58,291 nucleotides of DNA from Candidatus Methylobacter titanis. Its GTDB lineage: Bacteria > Pseudomonadota > Gammaproteobacteria > Methylococcales > Methylomonadaceae. A program made the translations under genes and the position numbers. The stretch lies in NCBI GenBank assembly GCA_029946125.1, contig JAQSDX010000017.1, forward strand, positions 1-58,291, written 5' to 3'. The notes beneath the pieces are model-generated. The model did not search any database. It saw nothing but the letters and a program-made list of their open reading frames with translations, and had not been told where the DNA came from. Below are positions 47,927-56,456 of this stretch, piece by piece (positions within the stretch are counted from its first letter, which is position 1; each line of letters opens with the position of its first letter).

Positions 47927-48002
47927 TTACTCAATCTAAAAAATCAGATTGATTTAGTATTCCAATTCACTCCCCGTAGTAGCGAGGAAATCCATTGAAT
48001 AC

Positions 48003-49859
48003 TTAGTTGCTAGGTAATGCAAATACAGTCAATGTACCGCCCAGTTTAGTGAAAGAACTCAAGCTTCTATATGCGCCCACAGCTCCCAAACCTTCTGAGT
48101 TTGAACCTTCGTCACCGCTGTCAAGACCGGCAGCGATACCGATACCTGCCCAGCCGCCGATACCGGAAAGAACGCCAACATATTGCTTGCCGTCATATTT
48201 CCAAGTATTCACGTTACCGATGATGCCGGAAGGTGTTTTGAACTTATACAGTTCTTTGCCTGTTTTAGCGTCAACGGCTTTCAGATAGCCTTCCAGAGTG
48301 CCGTAGAATACTATCCCGCCCTCTGTTGCCAAAGAACCAGACCAAACAGAGAATTGTTCTTTGTTAGACCAGGCAATTTTACCGGTTTTAGCATCGAAAG
48401 CAGTGAATTGACCCAAGTTGGTTGTTCCGTCCGGTTTTCCGGTCAGAACGTCTGCACCAGCTGGCATCATGGTTAAAGTAGCGCCAACGTAAGGTTGACC
48501 TGCTGTGTATGAAACTTCGAATGGTTCGTAGTCCATGCACAAATGGTTGCCAGAGATATAGAACAAGCCGGTTTGTGGAGAGTAAGAAACCGGTTGTTGG
48601 TTTTTACTGCCTAACGCAGCAGGGCAGATACCTGTTGAATTGACATCTTCACCATTTTGTTCAGTACTGTATTTAGATACAACTTGTGGACGACCTGTGT
48701 TCATGTCGACATGTGTCGCCCAGTTAACTGATTTGTCGAATTTTTCAGCAACAAGCAATTCACCCGTTTCACGATCTAAAGTGTAGCCAAAACCGTTACG
48801 GTCAAAATGCACGATAGTCTTGTGCATTTTGCCTTTCACTTCCTGGTCAACCAGAACAGTTTCGTTGATACCATCAAAATCCCATTCATCATGTGGAGTC
48901 ATTTGGTAAACCCATTTAACCGCACCGGTGTCAGCGTCACGAGCCCATAAAGACATGGACCACTTATTGTCGCCTGGACGTTGTGTCGGGTTCCATGTCG
49001 ATGGGTTGCCGGATCCGTAATAAATCAGGTTTGATTTAGGGTCGTAGCTAGTCCAACCCCAAGTAGTACCGCCGCCGATTTTCCATTGGTCGCCTTCCCA
49101 AGTGCTTAAGCTTGAGTCTGGGCCAACAGGAGTCACTTTGCCGTCTTTCCAAGTCGTTGTTTTCTTGGCGTCAATCAGAGTGTCTTTGTCTGGACCCATG
49201 CTGTAGCCTTTCCAAGCCAACTCGCCGGTGTTGATGTCATAAGCGGCTAAAAAGCCGCGAACACCAAATTCACCGCCGGAAATACCGGTCAGAACTTTAT
49301 CGTTAACAACTAATGGCGCGGCGGTGTTGGTCATGCCCAACTTAGGATCGCCGTTTTGTACGCTCCAAATACGTTTACCGGTTTTAGCGTCTAAAGCGGT
49401 TAGAACGGTATCAGCTTGTTGCAGGAATATTTTGCCGTCGCCGTAAGCCAAGCCACGGTTGACAGTATCGCAACACATAACCGGAATAGTTACGTCAGCA
49501 TCTTGTACTGGCGTGAATTCCCAGATGACCGATTGAGTTTTTTGGTCAATCGCGTAAACAGTGTTAGGGAAAGGGGTGTGGATGTAGAGAATGTCATCTA
49601 CAACCAATGGACCGCCTTCATGACCACGCAGGACGCCTGTAGAAAAAGACCATGCAGGTTGCAGATTTTTTACGTTAGTGGTGTTGATTTCACTGAGCTT
49701 GCTGTAACGAGTACCGGCGTAATCACCACCCCATGTTGCCCAGTTAGCCGGGTTTTGAGTGAGTTTTTCAACATCGCTGTTAGCTGTTGAAACCGCTGGT
49801 GCAGCTAATAAAGCAGCCACACTGGAAGCAAGTAGCCAACTTTTCAAAGGCTTCTTCAT
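48003..49859 (-). CDS. xoxF: XoxF: lanthanide-dependent PQQ methanol dehydrogenase
   Basis: 618 residues from ATG 49859, with AGGAG eight bases upstream and a signal peptide ([19 protein letters not shown]). The eight-bladed propeller of quinoprotein alcohol dehydrogenases is complete: [16 protein letters not shown] at the start and the vicinal disulfide MCCDT (C129-C130). The metal site has E197 in GGEFGVRG, N285 in GSGNPSTW, catalytic D327 and D329 in [10 protein letters not shown]. The D-F-D pattern marks the lanthanide-using XoxF type; calcium-using MxaF has alanine at the second position. It oxidises methanol in the periplasm and passes electrons to a cytochrome c not encoded here. Confidence 0.96.
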   Translation of the reverse strand: MKKPLKSWLLASSVAALLAAPAVSTANSDVEKLTQNPANWATWGGDYAGTRYSKLSEINTTNVKNLQPAWSFSTGVLRGHEGGPLVVDDILYIHTPFPNTVYAIDQKTQSVIWEFTPVQDADVTIPVMCCDTVNRGLAYGDGKIFLQQADTVLTALDAKTGKRIWSVQNGDPKLGMTNTAAPLVVNDKVLTGISGGEFGVRGFLAAYDINTGELAWKGYSMGPDKDTLIDAKKTTTWKDGKVTPVGPDSSLSTWEGDQWKIGGGTTWGWTSYDPKSNLIYYGSGNPSTWNPTQRPGDNKWSMSLWARDADTGAVKWVYQMTPHDEWDFDGINETVLVDQEVKGKMHKTIVHFDRNGFGYTLDRETGELLVAEKFDKSVNWATHVDMNTGRPQVVSKYSTEQNGEDVNSTGICPAALGSKNQQPVSYSPQTGLFYISGNHLCMDYEPFEVSYTAGQPYVGATLTMMPAGADVLTGKPDGTTNLGQFTAFDAKTGKIAWSNKEQFSVWSGSLATEGGIVFYGTLEGYLKAVDAKTGKELYKFKTPSGIIGNVNTWKYDGKQYVGVLSGIGGWAGIGIAAGLDSGDEGSNSEGLGAVGAYRSLSSFTKLGGTLTVFALPSN

Positions 49860-49984
49860 ATTATATTTCTCCTGGTATCCTGTTAATTTGACAGAATAGT
49901 GGTTATGTTTTTTAGGACTAATATTAGTTTTTAGGGTGGTTTTCATGTTCCATGGAGACAGGAAATTTTCACTCTAGGGGCCTA

Positions 49985-50012
49985 AATTTAATGATTTTGC
50001 CCCAAAAGTCAA
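49985..50012 (-). promoter_or_regulatory. Candidate sigma-70-like promoter of xoxF
   Basis: On the minus strand TTGACT (50012-50007) and TAAATT (49990-49985) are spaced by 16 bases. This would put transcription start near 49978 and give a leader of about 120 bases before the xoxF ATG. The -35 is near-consensus; the -10 matches 4 of 6 positions. Confidence 0.45.
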
Positions 50013-50077
50013 CATTTATAGGCATTGGTATAAATTGATTTTTGTAACGTTTTGATAACACACAGGGTGTTTTGATT

Positions 50078-50101
50078 AAGGCGAAAGACGAAAGGCGAAA
50101 G
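50078..50101. repeat. AAGGCGAAAGACGAAAGGCGAAAG repeat, left copy
   Basis: The sequence is built from GGCGAAAG/GACGAAAG units. A related sequence occurs inverted at 50931-50957, so the two flank lpxH. Another similar piece (AGGTGAAAGACGAAA) lies at about 17239-17253 upstream of coaD. Confidence 0.6.
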
Positions 50102-50144
50102 TTATAAGATGAAACGTCATCAACATTTTTGTCTTGAATCTGAG

Positions 50145-50870
50145 TTAAAGGGGCTCAATGTGATAACCGTTGTTGTTCCAGCATAATACTTCAGCTGTAT
50201 GCATGCTCCATGCGGCAAGTACAAAGCGCTGGGCAGTTTGGCCGTCTATTTTAAAGTTATGGATAGCAGGACGGTGCGTATGACCATGAATTAAACGGAG
50301 GCAATGCCGTTCACGCATGATATTAACTACCGTGTCCTGGTTAACGTCCATAATGTCCCGGGATTTTTTACGTTTGTGGAAATAACTGCGGATACGATAC
50401 CAGCGTGCTGCCAGTAGGCGTAAAAATAAGGGTTTGGATAGCACCGATTGTTGCCATTCCGGGGTATGTGATTTGACGCGAAATGCCTGATAGGGCAGAT
50501 CATCGGTACACAGTAAATCACCGTGGGTGAGCAGCGTGGGGGTGCCATGCAAATCGATGACAGTGTACTCATCGATAAGGGTAACGCCGGTATCTTTGGA
50601 AAATTGTTTGCCCAGCAGGAAATCGCGGTTACCTTGCTGCAAATAAACCGGTGTGCCCGAACCGGTCAGTTGTTTAAGTTGTTTTCGGATTTTATTGTTA
50701 GGCGGGGTAGAGTCGTCGTCGCCTATCCAGGCATCGAAAAGATCGCCCAAGATATAAACGGCGGCAGCTTTGGGCGCTCTATCGCTCAGGAATGACAGAA
50801 ACCGACGGGTAATTTCAGGCTTTTCCAGGGAAATGTGCAGGTCTGAGATGAAGAGGATTTCTTGATTCAA
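50145..50870 (-). CDS. lpxH: UDP-2,3-diacylglucosamine diphosphatase
   Basis: 241 residues from a TTG start at 50870; no good ribosome binding site is visible, but the conserved sequence (ILFISDLHIS) begins within four residues. All metallophosphoesterase motifs are present: DLH, GDLFDAWIGDD, GNRDFLLG, THGDLL and HGHTHRP. It cleaves UDP-2,3-diacylglucosamine to lipid X and UMP, an essential lipid A step at the inner membrane. Inverted GGCGAAAG-type repeats flank the gene. Confidence 0.95.
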   Translation of the reverse strand: MNQEILFISDLHISLEKPEITRRFLSFLSDRAPKAAAVYILGDLFDAWIGDDDSTPPNNKIRKQLKQLTGSGTPVYLQQGNRDFLLGKQFSKDTGVTLIDEYTVIDLHGTPTLLTHGDLLCTDDLPYQAFRVKSHTPEWQQSVLSKPLFLRLLAARWYRIRSYFHKRKKSRDIMDVNQDTVVNIMRERHCLRLIHGHTHRPAIHNFKIDGQTAQRFVLAAWSMHTAEVLCWNNNGYHIEPL

Positions 50871-50930
50871 GGGGCGTGAGGGTTGAAAGGCTAAGGGTGT
50901 GGGGGCAAAAGGCTAAGGGTGTGATCGATT

Positions 50931-50957
50931 CTTTCGCCTTTCGCCTTGTGTCTTTCG
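50931..50957. repeat. CTTTCGCCTTTCGCC repeat, right copy flanking lpxH
   Basis: This is the approximate inverted copy of 50078-50101. Just to its left, AGGCTAAGGGTGTG occurs twice in direct orientation (about 50888-50901 and 50910-50923). The cluster occupies the gap between lpxH and the cyclophilin gene. Confidence 0.55.
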
Positions 50958-50958
50958 T

Positions 50959-51540
50959 TTATTCTATAACTTCGGCTTTTTCGACGATGATGTCGGTTTT
51001 AGGCACGTCCTGATGTCCGCCACGGTTACCGGTAGGTTGTTTAGCCATTGCATCGACAATGTCCATGCCTTCAATGACTTCGCCAAATACGGCATAGCCC
51101 CAGCCACTGGAGGTTGGGCTGGTATGATTCAGCGAGGCGTTATCTTTATAGTTGATGAAAAACTGGGCAGTTGCCGAATCGGGAACGTTGGTGCGCGCCA
51201 TCGCTATGGAGCCGCGTTTGTTAGTCAAGCCGTTATCGGCTTCGTTTTTGATCGGGTCGTGTACCGCTTTTTGGTTGAAATCAGTATCAAAACCGCCGCC
51301 TTGCGCCATGAATCCGGGGATTATGCGATGGAAAATGGTGTTGTTGTAAAAGCCTTCAGTTACATAAGTCATAAAATTGGCTGATGAAATAGGCGCTTTT
51401 TCAGGATTCAGCTGAATAATAATTTCACCCAGAGACGTGGTTAATTTAACTTTTGATGGTGTATCAGACATAAGGTTTTCCGTTGCAAATGAGAGTGTTG
51501 TAGTTAAAATCAGCATCATGGAGACAATGAAAGTGCGCAT
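50959..51540 (-). CDS. Cyclophilin-type peptidyl-prolyl cis-trans isomerase
   Basis: 193 residues with an N-terminal signal peptide (MRTFIVSMMLILTTTLSFA), so periplasmic. The domain has NPEKAPISSANFMTYV, FHRIIPGFMAQGGG with the catalytic arginine, and SSGWGYAVFGEVIEGMD. It speeds proline isomerisation in folding proteins. An internal ATG at 51471 (MSDTPSKVKL) marks the start used by cytoplasmic PpiB-type proteins, so the signal peptide looks like an addition to a PpiB-like core. The gene is upstream of lpxH on the same strand and divergent from cysS; ppiB-lpxH linkage is common. Confidence 0.92.
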   Translation of the reverse strand: MRTFIVSMMLILTTTLSFATENLMSDTPSKVKLTTSLGEIIIQLNPEKAPISSANFMTYVTEGFYNNTIFHRIIPGFMAQGGGFDTDFNQKAVHDPIKNEADNGLTNKRGSIAMARTNVPDSATAQFFINYKDNASLNHTSPTSSGWGYAVFGEVIEGMDIVDAMAKQPTGNRGGHQDVPKTDIIVEKAEVIE

Positions 51541-51698
51541 GGTTTTTCCTTAGAGAGTGATGCAAAGGACAGATTTTAAGTGTTTTTGTCTTGAAAGAGA
51601 AGCCTGTGCTTGCTAGATTGTACGGTTTTGTTTAACCTGCCTCGACTTGATCGGCCCTGTTTACTGGCAAACGGACTTAACTGCATAATTTGAATAAC

Positions 51699-53156
51699 AT
51701 GTTGAAAATATATAACACTCTGACCCGAAAAAAAGAACTGTTTCAGCCGCGCGTAGCGGGCAAAGTCGGCCTGTATGTCTGCGGCATGACGGTTTACGAT
51801 TATTGCCATATCGGTCATGCGCGGGTCATGGTGGTGTTTGATACGGTGGCGCGTTATTTTCGCCATCAGGGTTACGAACTGACCTATGTGCGCAACATTA
51901 CCGATATTGACGACAAAATTATTCAGCGTGCTATCGAGAATGGCGAGGACTACGGCACGTTGACCGAGCGCTTTATCGACGCGATGCACGAAGATGAACG
52001 GGCGCTGGCCGTTTTGCCGCCAGACCTTGAGCCGAGGGCAACGCAGTCTATCGACGCTATTATTGCGATGATTAAAACCCTGGTAGCCAAAGACTTGGCT
52101 TATGTCGGCAGCAATGGCGATGTGTTTTATGCGGTGAACCAATTTAAGGGTTATGGCCAGTTATCGGGTAAAAACCTGGACGATTTGCAGGCCGGCGAGC
52201 GGGTCGGTGTCGATATGGCCAAGCGCAACCCGATGGATTTCGTGTTGTGGAAGATGGCCAAGGCCAACGAGCCTGCCTGGGAGTCGCCGTGGGGCTTGGG
52301 GCGGCCCGGCTGGCATATCGAGTGTTCGGCGATGTCTACCTGTTGCCTGGGCAATCATTTCGACATCCATGGCGGCGGCATGGATTTGCAGTTTCCGCAT
52401 CATGAAAATGAGATCGCTCAGTCGGAAGGCGCGACCGGCGAGAAGTTTGTCAACGTGTGGATGCATAACGGCTTTGTCCGCGTCGATGATGAGAAAATGT
52501 CCAAGTCATTGGGTAATTTCTTTACCGTGCGTGAGGTGTTGCAACGCTATCGACCGGAAGCAATACGTTTTTTTATACTATCCAGCCATTACCGCAGCCC
52601 TTTGAATTATTCGGATGAGCAATTGAATGATGCAGAAGCTGCCTTAACGCGGTTATACAGAGCATTGAACGAAGTGAAATCTGTATTTAATGAGACAGTT
52701 GATGAATCCTATATAACCCGTTTTAAACAAGCGATGGACGATGATTTTAATACGCGAGTTGCTTTATCAGTGTTATTTGGTTTAGCTAAAGAGCTGAATA
52801 AAATCAAGGAGGCTGACCCGCACAAAGCTTGCGCATTGGCGGCTACGCTGAAATATTTAGGCGGCTTGCTGGGAATATTACAAAATGATCCTGAGTCTCA
52901 TCTAAAAACTGGAATAGTCTCACAAAGCACATCAGAATTTACTAAGTGGCTCATACATGATGATGAGCAATTTAAAAAAGACATAGAAAAGCAAATTGAA
53001 GAGCGTCGAAATGCAAAAAAGGCTAAAGATTGGGCAAGAGCCGACTGGATTCGTAATAGCTTAAAAGATAGCGGTGTGATTCTGGAAGATGCGCCGGATG
53101 GGACGACTAGCTGGCGAATTCCAACGCGAATGGAGGTGGATCCATATGGAAAGTAG
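51699..53156 (+). CDS. cysS: Cysteinyl-tRNA synthetase
   Basis: 485 residues from the ATG that starts [15 protein letters not shown]; a TTG three codons upstream is possible. The zinc cysteine in [16 protein letters not shown], the class I HIGH motif (CHIGHAR), [14 protein letters not shown] and the KMSKS loop (DEKMSKSLG) are all present. It charges tRNA-Cys. The C-terminal third (from about 52600) is visibly AT-richer than the first two-thirds, an unusual change within one gene. Confidence 0.97.
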   Translation: MLKIYNTLTRKKELFQPRVAGKVGLYVCGMTVYDYCHIGHARVMVVFDTVARYFRHQGYELTYVRNITDIDDKIIQRAIENGEDYGTLTERFIDAMHEDERALAVLPPDLEPRATQSIDAIIAMIKTLVAKDLAYVGSNGDVFYAVNQFKGYGQLSGKNLDDLQAGERVGVDMAKRNPMDFVLWKMAKANEPAWESPWGLGRPGWHIECSAMSTCCLGNHFDIHGGGMDLQFPHHENEIAQSEGATGEKFVNVWMHNGFVRVDDEKMSKSLGNFFTVREVLQRYRPEAIRFFILSSHYRSPLNYSDEQLNDAEAALTRLYRALNEVKSVFNETVDESYITRFKQAMDDDFNTRVALSVLFGLAKELNKIKEADPHKACALAATLKYLGGLLGILQNDPESHLKTGIVSQSTSEFTKWLIHDDEQFKKDIEKQIEERRNAKKAKDWARADWIRNSLKDSGVILEDAPDGTTSWRIPTRMEVDPYGK

Positions 53157-53171
53157 CTTTCATTTTTATCG

Positions 53172-53413
53172 TTTTCACGCTCTGGCGCTCATCGTTATAG
53201 ACAACTGTCCGTGGTACACCGTCATTCCGGCAGGGATTGCCGGAATCCAGAACACAGGGATGTGAACCACTTGATTTTACAGAGCAATCCCCACGGGATA
53301 CTTGCTGTCTGTTTCGGTATCGCCATCCGTGGCTTCTGGATCCCGGCAATCCCTGCCGGGATGACGCGCTTTAAAGTATTTGTGTATAACGACGAGCGTT
53401 TCGGCGTGGGAAC
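53172..53413. repeat. Large imperfect palindrome, MITE-like, about 240 bp
   Basis: Two arms of about 75 bases are inverted around a centre of about 90 bases. The outer parts pair GCTCATCGTTATAGACAA with TTTGTGTATAACGACGAGC, and the inner parts pair GTCATTCCGGCAGGGATTGC with GCAATCCCTGCCGGGATGAC. It fills the space between cysS and the DUF2959 gene. No coding capacity is evident. Related pieces (GGATTGCCGGGATGACGAG) occur at about 58087-58106. The structure is typical of miniature inverted-repeat elements. Confidence 0.75.
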
Positions 53414-53459
53414 TATTAAAAGCAAATGATAAAATTCAAGCAAATAAACCAAGGTTCCA

Positions 53460-54152
53460 ATGGCCGATCATAACAAACCGCCAGCAAATGATATGGCACA
53501 AAAAACATTAAATTTAATCGGCGGGTTTCTGTCGAAAAAAATCCGTACCGTTTATTACAATGCCAGAGAATCCATTGGCGAGCATAAGCGCGATATGGTT
53601 GTTGCTCATGTTGAACAGGCCTGCCTAGGCTTGCAGGAAACCCGAGATGAGTTTGAAGATGCACTGGAACGGTTTAAGACCCTGGTCTGCGTCAATGAAA
53701 CCACGCTGGATCATAAATACCATCTGCTCAACAGACAATATCAGTTTTGCTGTGCTAAATCCGATACGGTAAGCAACAGAATCAAAGCGATTGAGCAGGT
53801 TAGCGAAGCGCTGTTTGTCGAATGGGAACAGGAACTCAGCGAATATACTAATCGGAACTTGCGTGCCCACAGTAAGCAGCAGTTAAAGCTGGCCAGACAA
53901 AACTATGCCCGGTTGATCAAGTCTATGCAACGGGCGGAGGCTAAAATCCAGCCGGTACTGGCGGCATTTAAAGATCAGGTGTTATATTTGAAACATAACC
54001 TTAATGCTCAGGCTATCGCGGCATTAAGGCATGAATTTATTGAAATCGGCATTGATATTTCACAGCTTATCCATGCGATGGAACTGACGATCGCTGAGGC
54101 AAGTCAATTTGTTGCAGCACTAACGCATCAAAAAGCCTTGCCCAGTCGGTGA
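53460..54152 (+). CDS. DUF2959 family protein
   Basis: 230 residues, almost wholly alpha-helical with coiled-coil character. The parts IGEHKRDMVVAHVEQA, SEALFVEWEQELSEYTNRNL and LAAFKDQVLYLKHNLNAQAI match the DUF2959 family, whose function is not known. Many relatives carry a lipoprotein signal; this one has none, and begins MADHNKPPANDMAQ. The gene follows a large palindromic repeat and converges with the small lipoprotein gene at 54155, with a gap of only 2 bases between stops. Confidence 0.8.
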   Translation: MADHNKPPANDMAQKTLNLIGGFLSKKIRTVYYNARESIGEHKRDMVVAHVEQACLGLQETRDEFEDALERFKTLVCVNETTLDHKYHLLNRQYQFCCAKSDTVSNRIKAIEQVSEALFVEWEQELSEYTNRNLRAHSKQQLKLARQNYARLIKSMQRAEAKIQPVLAAFKDQVLYLKHNLNAQAIAALRHEFIEIGIDISQLIHAMELTIAEASQFVAALTHQKALPSR

Positions 54153-54154
54153 TC

Positions 54155-54583
54155 CTAGAGCTTATACAAAACTTCGTTAGCTTTGTCTTTAGGATCAGCT
54201 TTGTTTTTATCTTTATGGCTATCCTGATCGATTCTTTCCTTGCTGAATTTGGCTATCATTTCTTCCCAATTGGCGTACTTTTCATAGCCGGCAAAGCCGG
54301 AATTTTTCCGTTGTTGATAGAGCTCTTTACCCAGCTCGATGATTTCTTCAGGTTTTTTGCCGTCAACCGTGTTAAGAAATTCTTTGTTATCTTTAATGGA
54401 ATCGCGAAGCGTCCAGAAAGAGACTTCAAATTCAATGCGAGCATCGGGAGATAAACGGTTTTTTAGTGCTTTAACTGATCTATAGGCAGTATTGATAGTA
54501 TGGCCGTTAATTTGTTGTCCCTTGCTACAGGCAATTAACGATGTGCAGCAGAGAATGAGCAGAAGAGTCGGTAGTTTCTTCAT
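54155..54583 (-). CDS. Small lipoprotein, possibly DUF6694 family
   Basis: 142 residues from ATG 54583 with GAGG nine bases upstream; an in-frame extension of ten codons has no ribosome site. The signal peptide ends in the lipobox LIAC followed by SKGQ, so the mature protein is lipid-anchored; Ser at +2 predicts the outer membrane. The body (INGHTINTAYRSVKALKNRL, then FWTLRDSIKDNKEFLNTVDG) is helical and charged, ending in a lysine/aspartate-rich tail. The family name is a tentative recollection. Function unknown. Confidence 0.72.
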   Translation of the reverse strand: MKKLPTLLLILCCTSLIACSKGQQINGHTINTAYRSVKALKNRLSPDARIEFEVSFWTLRDSIKDNKEFLNTVDGKKPEEIIELGKELYQQRKNSGFAGYEKYANWEEMIAKFSKERIDQDSHKDKNKADPKDKANEVLYKL

Positions 54584-54707
54584 AAAGATAACCTCAAGTT
54601 TAAGTGGGGACAAATGTCGTGGTATTTACCGGGTTTGCGATCGTTATCACGTCAGATCGCCAAACAACGTAAAATAATCAGTTATTATAATCCTGAGCTA
54701 GCTTTTC

Positions 54708-56456
54708 ATGCTGGAATTTATCCAATTATTAAAACAACGTTATCAGGCGGTTTTGGCCCAGCAGGGCAATGAGGCTGTCAAAGCAAGCTATCAACAGCGG
54801 ATCGATCAGCTTATCTTGGCTGAAGCTTTCATCCGCAAAGGTCAGTTGATTGATGCAGCACCACAGCCGTTGTTGCACATGGCCGTGGTGGGGCCGACTC
54901 AGGCCGGAAAAAGTTCGCTGGCCAACGTGTTATTAAACAGTCATGCCGCCGGAGTCAGTCCTTTGGCAGGTTACACCATTCACCCCCAGGGTTTTTGCAA
55001 TGGCGTCAGTGTTGCAGATTGCACTGGGCTGCAACATTATTTCGGTCGTTTTCAGCAGTTGCAACAAACGCAGCTTAGTAAAGACCGGCACGATTGCTAT
55101 TCGTTAACGCAAAACACCACCGATTCAAAGTTCTTGCCGCATGGCGTTTTGTGGGATACGCCCGATTTCGATTCGATAGATTCAGCGACTTACCGTGAAG
55201 GTGTTATCAGGGCGATTGCCTTAGCGGATATGGTTATTCTGGTGATTAGCAAGGAAAAATATGCTGATCAATCAGTCTGGGACATCATGGCCGCTGTTGA
55301 AGCGCTGCATCAACCGACGGTTATTTGTCTGAATAAACTGGTTGAAGGTTCAGAATCGATCATTATCCAATCATTAAAAGAAAAGTGGCAGCGAGCCAGG
55401 GCCGACGAATTTCCCGAGGTCGTTTCGTTGTATTACCAAAAGCCGGGTGGACTGCCCGTGTGGCCGGAGTCCAGGCAGCAGTTGCTTAAGCAACTGGCGA
55501 ATAAAGTAAGCCTTACAAAGCATGCGCGTTTTGAACAGGAGTTATTGAAACGACATTGGCAAAGCTGGCTGGAACCGATTTTTGCCGAACATCAGGCGTT
55601 AACTGATTGGACTGAATTAGTCGACCTCATAATCAAACAAGCGATGGAAAGCTATCAGCGCGATTATCTTAGTCATCCGCATCATTATGAAACCTTTCAG
55701 CTGGCAATAACGGAATTGCTGCATTTAATGGAAATTCCCGGATTAGCCCGCATTCTGTCAGGAACTCGGCAGATCTTGACTTGGCCGGCCAGGCAAATAA
55801 TGAAACTGGGGCGTAAAAGAGGGCATATTGCAGACAGCAGCTACGAAATAGCCTTGTTAAATCAAATAGCTGAGCACACGCTGATTCAACTGGCGGACAA
55901 GCTGCTGGATAAGGCCGAGCAAGGTCATCAGGGTCAGCAGAGTCAGTGGTGGCGGCAACTCAACAGCGTATTACGGAATCAGCGGCAAGATGCCTTACAG
56001 GATTTTGCTCAGGCGACAAAAATTTATCATCTGTCGTTTCAGCAAGATGTGGAAAGCGCCGCGCATCAATTATATGGCAAGCTGCAACAACAGCCGATGG
56101 TTTTAAACGGTTTGCGGGCAACCCGAGCGACTGCCGATGCCGCAGTGATTGCGTTGACTTTACAAATGGGCGGAATAGGACTGCATGATTTGGTTATTGC
56201 CCCGGCGATGGTGACACTGACTTCGTTGTTGGCTGAAAGTGCAGTCGGCGGCTATATGCACAAAGTGGAAGCCGAGTTAAAACAAAACCAATTCAATGCC
56301 GTCAAACAGACATTATTTATCGATAGTCTGCGCAATAAACTGTTGCAGTTGCCTGAGCAATTATCGATATCGACTCATTTTAATATATCCCCTGACCAGC
56401 TGCGTGCGGCAGAGCTTCAACTCACAGAAAAGCGCCATGGCTTACGATTACTCTAG
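54708..56456 (+). CDS. Membrane-associated GTPase, first of a pair
   Basis: 582 residues. The G domain has G1 GPTQAGKSS (about 62-70), G3 DTPDFDS (150-156) and G4 NKL (209-211); G4 lacks the usual aspartate (NKxD), so nucleotide specificity may be altered. An all-helical middle follows. A hydrophobic, glycine-rich stretch near 505-535 (MGGIGLHDLVIAPAMVTLTS) could insert into the membrane, as in dynamin-like or IRG-type proteins. The last 20 bases overlap the start of a second GTPase gene. I do not recognise a named family. Confidence 0.72.
   Translation: MLEFIQLLKQRYQAVLAQQGNEAVKASYQQRIDQLILAEAFIRKGQLIDAAPQPLLHMAVVGPTQAGKSSLANVLLNSHAAGVSPLAGYTIHPQGFCNGVSVADCTGLQHYFGRFQQLQQTQLSKDRHDCYSLTQNTTDSKFLPHGVLWDTPDFDSIDSATYREGVIRAIALADMVILVISKEKYADQSVWDIMAAVEALHQPTVICLNKLVEGSESIIIQSLKEKWQRARADEFPEVVSLYYQKPGGLPVWPESRQQLLKQLANKVSLTKHARFEQELLKRHWQSWLEPIFAEHQALTDWTELVDLIIKQAMESYQRDYLSHPHHYETFQLAITELLHLMEIPGLARILSGTRQILTWPARQIMKLGRKRGHIADSSYEIALLNQIAEHTLIQLADKLLDKAEQGHQGQQSQWWRQLNSVLRNQRQDALQDFAQATKIYHLSFQQDVESAAHQLYGKLQQQPMVLNGLRATRATADAAVIALTLQMGGIGLHDLVIAPAMVTLTSLLAESAVGGYMHKVEAELKQNQFNAVKQTLFIDSLRNKLLQLPEQLSISTHFNISPDQLRAAELQLTEKRHGLRLL

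Noticed and set aside
48003-49859. Calcium-type methanol dehydrogenase MxaF
   Set aside because: The second aspartate of the W-D-F-D-G motif is present, and xoxJ rather than a full mxa cluster is adjacent.
51576-52142. 188-codon minus-strand frame opposite cysS
   Set aside because: It lies wholly antisense to conserved cysS codons, has no ribosome site and its translation resembles no protein.
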